A stretch of DNA of 64,000 nucleotides from CAWUKT01 sp963923035 (GTDB lineage: Bacteria; Bacteroidota; Bacteroidia; J057; JADKCL01). Of this stretch, positions 8,001 to 15,158 are shown piece by piece. The stretch covers positions 1 to 64,000 of the forward strand of contig CAWUKT010000029.1 in the NCBI GenBank assembly GCA_963923035.1. Reading direction: 5' to 3'. A program made the position numbers and the translations under genes. The notes under the pieces are model-generated. The model ran no database searches. It was not told the DNA's origin and saw nothing but the letters and a program-made list of their open reading frames with translations. Every line of letters starts with the position of its first letter. Positions within the stretch are counted from its first letter, which is position 1.

Positions 8001-9380
8001 GAAGTTGTTGCCCATGCCCATCACCTCCGGCGTGCTCGCGTTGGCGGTCAGGGTAAAGGTGGCGGTGGAATAGTAGGGAGAATGCTGGACGCCCAATTGC
8101 AACAGGGAAGCGCCGCCCATGACCATGATATAATCCGTCGAGACGTTTACATCGCGGTTCTGGGCCGTCACCAGGTGGCCCATCGCATTGACATCTTTCG
8201 CATTCACTGTTCCCCGGATGCCCACGGCGCTGCCCATCGGGATGGTCACGTTGTCATTTCCATTCGGGACCGAGCTGCTCCAGACATAGCTGTCCTGCCA
8301 ATCGTGGATCCATTGCAGGCGCAGCTCATCGACGAGGCCGGTATGGTCGCCCACCAAGGGGTTGAAGCCTTGCAGTTTCAGGGTGTGGCTGCCGGCGGTC
8401 AGGTAAATGGCGGCGGTGGTATAATCCTGGTAGGTCGCGCTTTCCAGCAGGTGCTCGCTGAATTCGGTATTGTCCATGAAGAAGCGGATGTGCTTGACCT
8501 CGCCATCGCCGAGGTTGTTGCCGCGGTGGGCGCCTTTGAAGGTGAAGCGGTAAAATCCGTCGGCCGGGATCGTCATGGGCAGAACGGCCTGGCCGTAGCC
8601 CTGGATGAACATGACCTGCTGGCCGCGGGGCGCACCGGGGTTGCCCACGGTGAAGCCAGAACTGTTGCGGGACAATCCTGCTCCGTTGGTCAGGGTCCAG
8701 CCGCCTCCGGAAGCGCCGTACTGGAAGGTCCCCGCCGAGAGCAAGGGGCTCTCAAAATCGCTGGTCAGAATGCTGACTTCGCGGGTTGAGGTGAAGTCGT
8801 CCACGAAAGCGGTATTGTCGCCGCCGTTGGGATTGATGCCGACGAGCTGGATGGAATGGGAACCGGAGGTCAGGGCAATGGGAGCCGTCACAAAGTCCTG
8901 GTAGCTGGTTCCGGCCGGGGAGATGGACAATACCGATGCTCCATCGATCCGCAATTCGATCGTTTGGCTGGACGCCTGGTGGTTGCCACGCTGGGCAGCC
9001 TTCAGGCGAAAGGTATAGTACCCCGCCACAAAATCGACATTCTGGCTGACGTAACCGGTTCCCTGGAGGAACAGGACCTGGGCGCCCTGGGGAGCGCCAG
9101 GATTGCCCGCGGTGAAGCCCGAATTGTTTTTGGAGAGGCCACTGCTGCCGGTATAGCTCCAGGTGGAGCTGCTCGGCCCGTATTGGAAGCTGGAAACCGA
9201 CGGGTTTTCGAAGTCACCGCCGGGCAGGAAGGTGGCATTGCCGCCCAGGGTGGCGGCGGTGCGGTTGGCGGCCATCGAGGGCGTGGCCGCGGCCCACCAG
9301 CTCATGGTCAGCAACGCCACCATGAGCCATGTGCATCCACGGGCGTGACCGCCCGGGACAGGGTATTTGAAGTTTTTCAT
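5001..9380 (-). CDS. Giant secreted CEMIP-like G8/beta-helix protein with T9SS sorting domain
   Basis: The 1459-residue protein starts with a signal peptide (ATG at 9380; cleavage after SMA likely). Two similar beta-sandwich, carbohydrate-binding-like repeats follow at about residues 55-200 and 205-350, each with GGDFE/SDFE, a GNPGAP segment and SHS/SHT-L-L-G turns. A G8-like domain (about 355-490) and a right-handed beta-helix with the YPWHWHMLGD motif near 615 follow. The last resembles the conserved segment of animal CEMIP/TMEM2 and PKHD1L1 proteins. The C-terminal part has calcium-binding-like DTDGD and DSDGDG motifs and a type IX secretion sorting domain (VYPNP..., final KVIKQ). It is likely surface-bound or released, perhaps acting on polysaccharide; the substrate is unknown. 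It is convergent with phhA. Confidence 0.85.
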   Translation of the reverse strand: MKNFKYPVPGGHARGCTWLMVALLTMSWWAAATPSMAANRTAATLGGNATFLPGGDFENPSVSSFQYGPSSSTWSYTGSSGLSKNNSGFTAGNPGAPQGAQVLFLQGTGYVSQNVDFVAGYYTFRLKAAQRGNHQASSQTIELRIDGASVLSISPAGTSYQDFVTAPIALTSGSHSIQLVGINPNGGDNTAFVDDFTSTREVSILTSDFESPLLSAGTFQYGASGGGWTLTNGAGLSRNSSGFTVGNPGAPRGQQVMFIQGYGQAVLPMTIPADGFYRFTFKGAHRGNNLGDGEVKHIRFFMDNTEFSEHLLESATYQDYTTAAIYLTAGSHTLKLQGFNPLVGDHTGLVDELRLQWIHDWQDSYVWSSSVPNGNDNVTIPMGSAVGIRGTVNAKDVNAMGHLVTAQNRDVNVSTDYIMVMGGASLLQLGVQHSPYYSTATFTLTANASTPEVMGMGNNFIGAMNSGTIEMHGLEKKSWSKLAANIVPNTNTLTLMENVNWEQNDEIVVVSSRGDWNEAEKRTIQSVSGNQITVTSNFLKPHVGKIKNYSNGSQSWSADLRAEVGVLTHNIKVQGNAAAAASGFGGHIMLMTGSKGYVEGIELYNMGQKAILGRYPWHWHMLGDDGEGQYFKNNSVHKSFNRAITIHGTNSTLTEGNFCYDHIGHGLFLEDGSERFNVITKNVVLLTKRPLASEALTPSDHEFNEEQNRTPSSYWITNPQNTFEDNVAAGTEGTGYWFAFPKKPMGASATDPRFSSLEPYKLPMISFQRNVAHSCMNGFDIFDQLNPDHSIKKNAGWAEYSDHVMGNCLFYANRIAIYSGIGAGGPSDNLFFRNNMFVENFIGSMLASYSIVDSSVIVANSGENLRAENVRYAYRIYDGAATLKDCHFVGWDAPNTRFFLNTGAGTKHPNHIITGATTDLTGLPNSVLPNFDIPPTYSGANDPGHPRFWSIVVRDINGAISGKANTTLVGNQPFQLVGDEYQAPNWTRMYRSDHQFALGLLTYNTASANNPNVTVTRTKAGTPTASVYYIDGFKEHQQLPLIVNEDFTYTYEYESLPSTRNVRIYWMDAQVGDETILRFKDFGKLGGVSLSNGQPGFSPYGSLAALKSGSTPGYWLQNQGDLYVKVKATTAIGQQLTTVSWSNNGTYGSPQLDTDGDQMADADEITAGRHAFDAFDLAAEFNNNGDLEGWDAFNNVASPLANGSALTGTSNGIGDPYIVNGDYNFDADRVPHLFVRMKASSNSGTEIFFTTSASPGFSGSKRVSSSYTGNGNWQVVQFNMQGHSSWNSVVTALRIDPVSGIGVNFEIDWIRADCEGTDSDGDGVCDFADICSTLDDNLVGQPCNDGNPATVNDVYTTACVCAGVPAKMGAVVVDGAEASLDLQVYPNPMQNRLVLSGSALVDFPRVQLVDMQGRTLRAATLDGQQQLEWQFGANELPAGIYIVRCHGTDGQIFRKVIKQ

Positions 9381-9548
9381 ACAGGTAAGAATAAATTGAT
9401 ACTGATTCTTTTGCTCCAATGAGTGGAATCAATAGCAATAATCCAAATCGGAATTTTCGTTACAAGTCCTTCACTCTTCCGTACGCCCCCAAGCGAGATT
9501 CCCTTCAATTATTTCCAAATCCCTGTTCCTAAAGCGGCTGATTTCCGT

Positions 9549-9556
9549 TAATTTTG
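9549..9556 (+). promoter_or_regulatory. Putative -7 element of the DUF3089 gene
   Basis: TAATTTTG matches TAnnTTTG and lies 40 bases before the ATG at 9597. The -33 position carries only a partial match (TGTT), so this is a plausible but not certain promoter. Confidence 0.4.
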
Positions 9557-9596
9557 CATTCGATTGCTCCTATTATTCAGACCTCTACAAGAAAAG

Positions 9597-10637
9597 ATGC
9601 CGAAGAAAGTACATTTGCCTGCCATTGCTGCGGTATGCCTGACCATGCTGCTTTCCTGGGGTTGCTCTTCTACCCATGTTCCCCGGACTTTTTTTGATCC
9701 CAACGACGTTCCCCCCGCTCCCAACTATACCCAACTCGACCATTGGGTGGCGCATCCCGATTTGGAGGACATGGCCGACGGCATTCCGGTCGATTCCCTG
9801 GAAGTCCACCAGGAAGATGGTCCCGTCGATGTCTTTTTCATCCACCCGACCACCTACAACAATGAGGAGCACTGGAATGCGGATGTGGACGATGCGGAGA
9901 CGAATGAAAAAACGGCTACCTCTACGATCAGGCACCAGGCCAGCATCTTCAATGGCGTCGGGCGGATTTATGCGCCGCGCTACCGCCAAATGACCTACCC
10001 CGCCTTCTTCACCGAAGGCGAACAGCGCCGGACCGGATTTCAAGCCCTGGTCATTGCTTATCAGGATGTCCTGATGGCCTTTGACCATTACCTCGCCAAC
10101 GAAAATCAAGGTCGTCCCTTCATCATTGCTTCCCATTCCCAGGGATCCTGCCATGCCATCAAGCTGCTCCAGGACCGGGTCGACGGGAAGCCCCTGGCCG
10201 ACCAATTGGTCACGGCCTATGTAGTGGGCTGGCCCGTATTTGCGGACAGCTTTCAGGTGCTCGAACCTTGCTCCTCCCCCGACCAGACCGGCTGCTACAA
10301 TACCTGGTGCAGCTACAAGTGGGACTATACACCGGAGAATTACGATCAGTACTACGCCGGGGCAGTCTGCACCAACCCCGTCACCTGGCAACTCAATGAG
10401 GAGCCCAGCGCAAAGGAAGACCACCACGGCGGTGTCCTGCGTCGCTACAAAGGCGTTTATCCCGAAGCCCTCGAGGCCAAGGTCAACGGCTCCATCCTCT
10501 GGGTGACCAAGCCCGATGTGCCGGGCAAGGCCTTCATCACCTTCAAAAACTACCACATCGCGGATTACAACCTGTTCTGGTTGGACGTCCGCCACAATGC
10601 TGCTCTGCGGGTCGAAAAGTACATGGAGACCCACTGA
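9597..10637 (+). CDS. DUF3089 lipoprotein, alpha/beta-hydrolase-like
   Basis: The protein has a lipoprotein signal peptide ending in LLSWGC, so it is probably membrane-anchored. The body matches DUF3089: the FFIHPTTY strand after the N-terminus, IYAPRYRQMTY, and the nucleophile elbow ASHSQGS with the expected catalytic Ser. This family has an alpha/beta hydrolase fold, but its substrates are not established, so an esterase or lipase role is only inferred. I start at the ATG at 9597, which puts the signal sequence at the N-terminus; an upstream ATG at 9564 is possible. The stop is followed with no gap by the TTG start of the glycosyltransferase gene, so translation is probably coupled. Confidence 0.85.
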   Translation: MPKKVHLPAIAAVCLTMLLSWGCSSTHVPRTFFDPNDVPPAPNYTQLDHWVAHPDLEDMADGIPVDSLEVHQEDGPVDVFFIHPTTYNNEEHWNADVDDAETNEKTATSTIRHQASIFNGVGRIYAPRYRQMTYPAFFTEGEQRRTGFQALVIAYQDVLMAFDHYLANENQGRPFIIASHSQGSCHAIKLLQDRVDGKPLADQLVTAYVVGWPVFADSFQVLEPCSSPDQTGCYNTWCSYKWDYTPENYDQYYAGAVCTNPVTWQLNEEPSAKEDHHGGVLRRYKGVYPEALEAKVNGSILWVTKPDVPGKAFITFKNYHIADYNLFWLDVRHNAALRVEKYMETH

Positions 10638-11750
10638 TTGGGGGACGAGCCGCTGCATATCGCGTTGTTGGATCCGTTTCACGGGGGTTCCCACGCGCAG
10701 TGGTCGCTCGGCTACCAGGCCCGTTCCCGGCACCGTTTGACCTTGTTTGCCCTGCCGGGAAAGTACTGGAAGTGGCGGATGCATGGAGCCGCAGTGGAAC
10801 TGGCGGAGCAGGTGTTGGGTCATGAGGGCCCGGACTTTGATCTGATCCTGGCCACGGACATGATGGACCTTTCCGTATTCACGGCCCTGGTCCGGAAAAA
10901 GTACGCCCACACGCCCATCGCGGTGTATTTCCACGAAAACCAATTGGCCTATCCCTGGTCGGCCTCCGATCAAGATGTGAAACTCCAGCGCGACAACCAC
11001 TACGCCTTCATCAATTATACCTCGGCTCTGGCCGCCGACCTCGTCTTCTTCAATTCTCCCTATAACCATGACTCTTTTCTGGATGGTTTGCTGGACTTTT
11101 TGAAGGTGTTTCCAGACCGAAAGGGACTGCATCGGGTGGAAGAAATTGCGGGGAAATCAGAGGTATTGCCCTTGGGGATGGAATTGGAGGTGGTGGAGAA
11201 TCGGGAAATCGCAGCGGGGGAAAAGCCGCGGATTCTGTGGAACCACCGCTGGGAATACGACAAGGGGCCGGAGGAATTTTTCGACAACTTGATGCTCTTA
11301 GCGGAAGAGGGGATGGGATTTGAGTTGGCGGTTTTGGGGGAACAATACAAACGGAGTCCGAAGGTCTTTGGGGAAGCCCAAGAGAAATTGGCCGATCGCA
11401 TCGTGCATTGGGGCTACGTCGAAGACCGGACCGCTTACCACCGCTGGCTGCGGTGGGCGAATGTATTGCCGGTCACTTCCCGGCATGACTTCTTCGGCGG
11501 CAGCGTCGTCGAAGCGTTGGCGGCGGGCGCGCGCCCGCTCCTCCCCCAGCGCCTCAATTACCCCCACCTCTGCTCCCATCCCGCCGCTTTTTATCCCGAA
11601 GGCCAATTCAAAACTGAACTGGAAGCATGTCTCCGTGACTGGCCCGCCTCCTATTTCTCCGTTGCTCCCCAACTGAAGCGCTTCGATTGGTCCCAGCTCG
11701 CCCCGCACTACGACCTCCGCTTCACCGAACTCGTCCAATCATTCTCCTGA
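10638..11750 (+). CDS. DUF3524 glycosyltransferase, tRNA-queuosine mannosyltransferase-like
   Basis: The N-terminus (IALLDPFHGGSHAQW) and the following DMMDL, YFHENQLAYPW and NYTSALAADLVFFNSPYN segments are hallmarks of the DUF3524 family. Animal members (GTDC1/QTMAN) add mannose to queuosine in tRNA-Asp. The second half has a glycosyltransferase group 1-like fold (ILWNHRWEYDKGPEEFF, then DFFGGSVVEALAAGARPLLP). The role of bacterial members is less certain; tRNA modification is the best guess. In-frame stops force a TTG start at 10638, directly after the upstream TGA. Its 3' end overlaps the convergent methyltransferase by 12 bases. Confidence 0.8.
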   Translation: MGDEPLHIALLDPFHGGSHAQWSLGYQARSRHRLTLFALPGKYWKWRMHGAAVELAEQVLGHEGPDFDLILATDMMDLSVFTALVRKKYAHTPIAVYFHENQLAYPWSASDQDVKLQRDNHYAFINYTSALAADLVFFNSPYNHDSFLDGLLDFLKVFPDRKGLHRVEEIAGKSEVLPLGMELEVVENREIAAGEKPRILWNHRWEYDKGPEEFFDNLMLLAEEGMGFELAVLGEQYKRSPKVFGEAQEKLADRIVHWGYVEDRTAYHRWLRWANVLPVTSRHDFFGGSVVEALAAGARPLLPQRLNYPHLCSHPAAFYPEGQFKTELEACLRDWPASYFSVAPQLKRFDWSQLAPHYDLRFTELVQSFS

Positions 11751-12542
11751 TTTTTCCATTCCCATTCTCCGCAATCCGATCTCCACGTATTCCTGTTCCA
11801 ATTCAATCCCCACCGAACGCCGCCCCAACCGTTTCGCCACCGCACTCGTCGAAAAGGTCCCTGAAAACGGGTCCAGCACCACATCCCCCGGATTCGAACT
11901 CGCCAAAATCACCCGTTCCAACAGTTTTTCCGGCTTCTGGGTCGGATGCTTCTCGTACTCAGGCATCATGTAGCGCACCCGGGCGAACTCCCATACATTG
12001 CCCGGCACCTTCTGGGTCGCGTAGGGCTGCGGAGGATCTTTGCGGTAGTCGATCAATTTGCGCTTGGCTCCCGTCCGGGCCTCGACCATGATGTCTTCGG
12101 CGTTGAAGGTATAGTTGTCGAGGTCCTTGACGCAGAACAAAATGGGCTCGTAGCGGGACCCAAAATGGCGGCGGGCCTGGACGCCCGAACTGTCGTAGAA
12201 CCAGACGATGCGGCTGCGGACGGTGATGCGTTCTTGCAGGTAAAGGTCGAAATAGGGCATGAACTGGGTGGAGGTCATGAAGTAGCAGCTGCCGTCGGGC
12301 CGGAGCTTGGCGAGGCACAGGTCCAGCCATTGGTAGCACCAATGGAGGTAGGTTTCGGCCTTGCGGGCGTAGCGCTTGCCGCTGAATTTCTTCCCAATAT
12401 TGTAGGGGGGATCGGCAAAGATCAGGTGGACGCTGGCATCGGGGATGTCACGCTCCAGGACAGTCACGGCATCGCCGTGGTAAATCGCATGGTCTTCGCC
12501 CCCAAATTTTCGCGGGTTTGTTGATTCCTCCTCGTTTCCCAT
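11739..12542 (-). CDS. yhdJ: DNA adenine methyltransferase, YhdJ-like
   Basis: The 267-residue protein closely follows Escherichia coli YhdJ along its length. It has FADPPYNIGK (catalytic DPPY), SRIVWFYDSSGVQA, YEPILF, the HPTQKPEKLLER segment and the DPFSGTF AdoMet-binding loop. YhdJ methylates the second adenine of ATGCAT and is a non-essential orphan methylase. No restriction endonuclease gene is adjacent here, so a solitary epigenetic role is likelier than restriction-modification. Target identity is inferred from family membership. It is divergent from the M81 peptidase gene; a TAAATTTG element on the minus strand (12574-12581) may be its -7 box. Confidence 0.88.
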   Translation of the reverse strand: MGNEEESTNPRKFGGEDHAIYHGDAVTVLERDIPDASVHLIFADPPYNIGKKFSGKRYARKAETYLHWCYQWLDLCLAKLRPDGSCYFMTSTQFMPYFDLYLQERITVRSRIVWFYDSSGVQARRHFGSRYEPILFCVKDLDNYTFNAEDIMVEARTGAKRKLIDYRKDPPQPYATQKVPGNVWEFARVRYMMPEYEKHPTQKPEKLLERVILASSNPGDVVLDPFSGTFSTSAVAKRLGRRSVGIELEQEYVEIGLRRMGMEKSGE

Positions 12543-12643
12543 GCCAAAATTTCCCCGTCCCGACCCGTTTTTCCAAATTTAGCCCCCGTATCCGCCCCTT
12601 TTGTCCCGTTTTTCTCCGTATTTTCCTTCTCCAATACCGATCC

Positions 12644-14110
12644 ATGAAAAAACTCGCCTTCATTGAGCTCCACCAGGAGACCAATTCCTTTTCCAGTATG
12701 CCGACTTCCATGCGGGAATTTGAAAGTCTCGTCCTGACCTTCGGGCAGGAAATTCCGGCGATCATGGGAGAGTACAAGACCCAGTCGTACGGATTTTACA
12801 AGGGGGTAGAGAAATGGGGCAAAGGCGAATTCGAGGTGGCCCCCATCATGGCAGCCTGGAGTTGGTCGGGCGGGCCCATCCAGCGGGAAGTGTACGAGGA
12901 ATTGCGGGACCGGGCCTTGGAGATGGTGAAAAAAATCCCGGATTTGGCCGGCATCTACCTGAGCCTCCACGGTGCTATGGGCGTGGTGGGCCTTCGGGAT
13001 CCCGAAAGCGACTTCTTGCGCCACCTCCGGGCGATGTTTGGGCCTGATTTTCCCATTGCGGTTTCGTTTGACCTCCACGCCGTGGTCACCCGCGAGAACA
13101 TCGACCTGGCCACTTTCCTCGTCGGCTACCATACCAATCCCCACCGCGACCATTCCCGCATGGCCCAAAAGGTGTCCCGGATTCTGATGGAAACGATTCG
13201 GGGCAATGTGCGACCGGTCATGGCGTTTCGAAAATTGCGGCTGCTAAAAGGCGGCGGCTGGGGAATCGATTTCCTGAATCCGATGCGGGGCATTGTCCAA
13301 CAGATGAAGCGGTTGGAACGGAGAAAAGGGGTGCTGGCCGTGACAACCTTTTGGGTCCACCTGTGGATCGACGACCCGGAAGTGGGTTGGGCGTCGGTGG
13401 TGGTGACGGATGCAAATGAACAACTGGCCGAAGAGTTGGCGGAAGAATTGGCGGAGTCGATGTGGGCGGTGCGGCACAAGAAACACCCGGTTCCCAAGCA
13501 GGTGGACGAGGCCATTGCCATTTCGAAGAAGTCGAAGCTGCGGCGGATGGTGGGCACCACGGTTTGGTGCGATTTATCGGACATTGTCGGCGCCGGGGCT
13601 CCCGGCGGCAATACGAATATCCTCGCCCAATTGCGGGACGAGGCCCCCGATTTGACGAGCTATGTGCCCGTCCGGGATCCCGAAGCCGTCCTGGCGGCCT
13701 ACCCCGAGGCCCGGCTCGGCCAACGCCTGCGACTGACCCTCGGCGGTCGGATCGACCCCAATTTCAATCCGCCCGTGGAATTCACGGGCGAGGTCATGTA
13801 CCGGGGCGAATCCAAATGGGGAAAGACCCTGGTGCTGCGCGAAGGGGGCGTCCACGTGGTCGCCACCGAGATCGCGTTTCCGGCCTATTGGCCGGGTGAT
13901 TTCAGGTCGCTCGACCTGAATCTCTGGAAGGCGGACGTGACGGTCGTCAAGAACCTGTTTCCCTTCCGCTTCAAATACCTCCGCTACAACCGCCGTACCC
14001 TCAATGTCATTTCCAAAGGCACGACCAACATTGACGTACACGCCTTGCCGTACAAAGAGATTCCACGGCCGATCTTTCCGTTGGATGACATTGATGATTG
14101 GCGGGAATGA
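12644..14110 (+). CDS. M81 family metallopeptidase (MlrC-like)
   Basis: The 488-residue protein has the two-part M81/MlrC architecture: an N-terminal DUF1485-like domain with the metal-site motif HQETNSF (residues 10-16), SFDLHAVVT and GYHTNPHRD, and an MlrC C-terminal domain after about residue 300. Family members are zinc metallopeptidases, the best known being microcystinase MlrC, which cleaves linearised microcystin; the natural substrate here is unknown. There is no signal peptide. The start at 12644 gives the canonical MKKLAFIELHQETN N-terminus; the open frame upstream is a pyrimidine-rich leader. It is convergent with the DoxX-like gene, with a weak hairpin between. Confidence 0.87.
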   Translation: MKKLAFIELHQETNSFSSMPTSMREFESLVLTFGQEIPAIMGEYKTQSYGFYKGVEKWGKGEFEVAPIMAAWSWSGGPIQREVYEELRDRALEMVKKIPDLAGIYLSLHGAMGVVGLRDPESDFLRHLRAMFGPDFPIAVSFDLHAVVTRENIDLATFLVGYHTNPHRDHSRMAQKVSRILMETIRGNVRPVMAFRKLRLLKGGGWGIDFLNPMRGIVQQMKRLERRKGVLAVTTFWVHLWIDDPEVGWASVVVTDANEQLAEELAEELAESMWAVRHKKHPVPKQVDEAIAISKKSKLRRMVGTTVWCDLSDIVGAGAPGGNTNILAQLRDEAPDLTSYVPVRDPEAVLAAYPEARLGQRLRLTLGGRIDPNFNPPVEFTGEVMYRGESKWGKTLVLREGGVHVVATEIAFPAYWPGDFRSLDLNLWKADVTVVKNLFPFRFKYLRYNRRTLNVISKGTTNIDVHALPYKEIPRPIFPLDDIDDWRE

Positions 14111-14144
14111 AAAAGCCCCCACCCCAATCGGGATGGAGGCCTTT
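14111..14144. terminator. Probable shared terminator
   Basis: An imperfect hairpin (AAAGCCCCCACCCC against GGGATGGAGGCCTTT, loop AATC) lies just after the M81 stop and before the end of the convergent DoxX-like gene. The stem has mismatches, so the call is moderate. Confidence 0.4.
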
Positions 14145-14159
14145 CCTATGCACAATGAA

Positions 14160-14537
14160 TTAAGCTGCTGTTGTCTGAGGGGATACGAATGTGCGCTGGT
14201 AAAAGAAATACGAAACGAGCAGCAAGACCAATGCGATGGCTGCTCCACCCGCTTCTCCATCCTGGGCTACGATGTGCGCACTTCCGGCGAGGAGAAAATC
14301 AAAGAAAAACCCTGCGTAGGCCCATTCCACCAACGAACGGTTGAGACGGGTCCAGATTGCCGCGATGCCCAGGAGTTTCGCGATGGCGAGGGGATAAACG
14401 ATGTAAACCGGGAAACCCAGCTTGACAAATTCGGCCACGACCTCTCCATTGTTGAAGAAATACATGGCAGCAGACCCCACTGTCATCAGGGACAGGAGCC
14501 CAATGGCTACGTAAAAAACGATTCGATTGGTTTTCAT
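14160..14537 (-). CDS. DoxX-like four-helix membrane protein
   Basis: A 125-residue protein with four predicted membrane helices: residues 5-25, about 43-62 (YIVYPLAIAKLLGIAAIW), 70-90 and 97-115. Length, the YPLAIAKLLG segment after helix 2 and the hairpin-of-helices layout fit the DoxX-like family. Members often sit with redox or electron-transport genes but have no settled biochemical function. It seems to form a single-gene unit. An upstream AT-rich stretch (14538-14615) separates it from the reductase gene on the same strand. Confidence 0.75.
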   Translation of the reverse strand: MKTNRIVFYVAIGLLSLMTVGSAAMYFFNNGEVVAEFVKLGFPVYIVYPLAIAKLLGIAAIWTRLNRSLVEWAYAGFFFDFLLAGSAHIVAQDGEAGGAAIALVLLLVSYFFYQRTFVSPQTTAA

Positions 14538-14615
14538 GGATTGATTTAGGTGTAATTACATTTATTGTAAGTACACCCGATCGTTTGAAAAGGTTTCAAA
14601 TCGGGGAAAATAATT

Positions 14616-15158
14616 TCAAGAAAGGGTATAGGAATAGATTTTGACGCCGTTGGGGTAGGTTTGGGTGTCCTGAAGGGTATAATGATCGGCGAGGGGATCG
14701 CCTTCGAACAAGGCGATCCCTTCCCCTAATTTGACCGGCACAACGGTCCAGACAATTTCATCGACCAAGCCGACGGCGTCCAATTGCCGAAAAAGTTCAG
14801 CTCCTCCCACCAGCCACATGGCTTTTCCCGGCTCGTTTTTCATTCTCCGAACCCATTCCACCACATCCTCCTGTACCCACTCAAATTCTTCCCGAGGCGG
14901 ATGAGCGCTCCGGGAAAAAACGTAGCCTTGCTTATCGGGATAGGGATACGGCACGTCGAAGCCATCCACAATGTCCATCGTTTTCCGCCCCATCAGCACC
15001 GAATCGATCCGCTCATACATCTTATAATAGCCATAATCCTCCCCCTCGATTTCCAGCTCTGGCGCGTGCAGCCAGCTCGTGTCTCCATCCGGCCGGGCGA
15101 TGAACCCGTCCGCGGAAGTAGCGATGTATAGAATGACCGGTCGGGCGGATGCACTCAT
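14616..15158 (-). CDS. Dihydrofolate reductase/RibD C-terminal-like reductase
   Basis: The 180-residue protein has the dihydrofolate-reductase fold of the RibD C-terminal family. It shows the N-terminal ILYIATSADGFIA strand-loop, SVLMGRKTMD (NADPH-binding loop) and MWLVGGAELFRQL, the usual GGA/GGG signature. Members such as Bacillus YwjB/YyaP are NADPH reductases of uncertain substrate; it is not a housekeeping FolA by sequence. Its ATG overlaps the stop of the upstream beta-propeller gene by four bases (ATGA), giving tight translational coupling with an unrelated exported protein. Confidence 0.82.
   Translation of the reverse strand: MSASARPVILYIATSADGFIARPDGDTSWLHAPELEIEGEDYGYYKMYERIDSVLMGRKTMDIVDGFDVPYPYPDKQGYVFSRSAHPPREEFEWVQEDVVEWVRRMKNEPGKAMWLVGGAELFRQLDAVGLVDEIVWTVVPVKLGEGIALFEGDPLADHYTLQDTQTYPNGVKIYSYTLS

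Noticed and set aside
4971..8789. Very long open frame opposite the CEMIP-like gene
   Set aside because: Antisense shadow of a GC-rich gene; the minus strand has a signal peptide, recognisable domains and a T9SS end, the plus strand has none.
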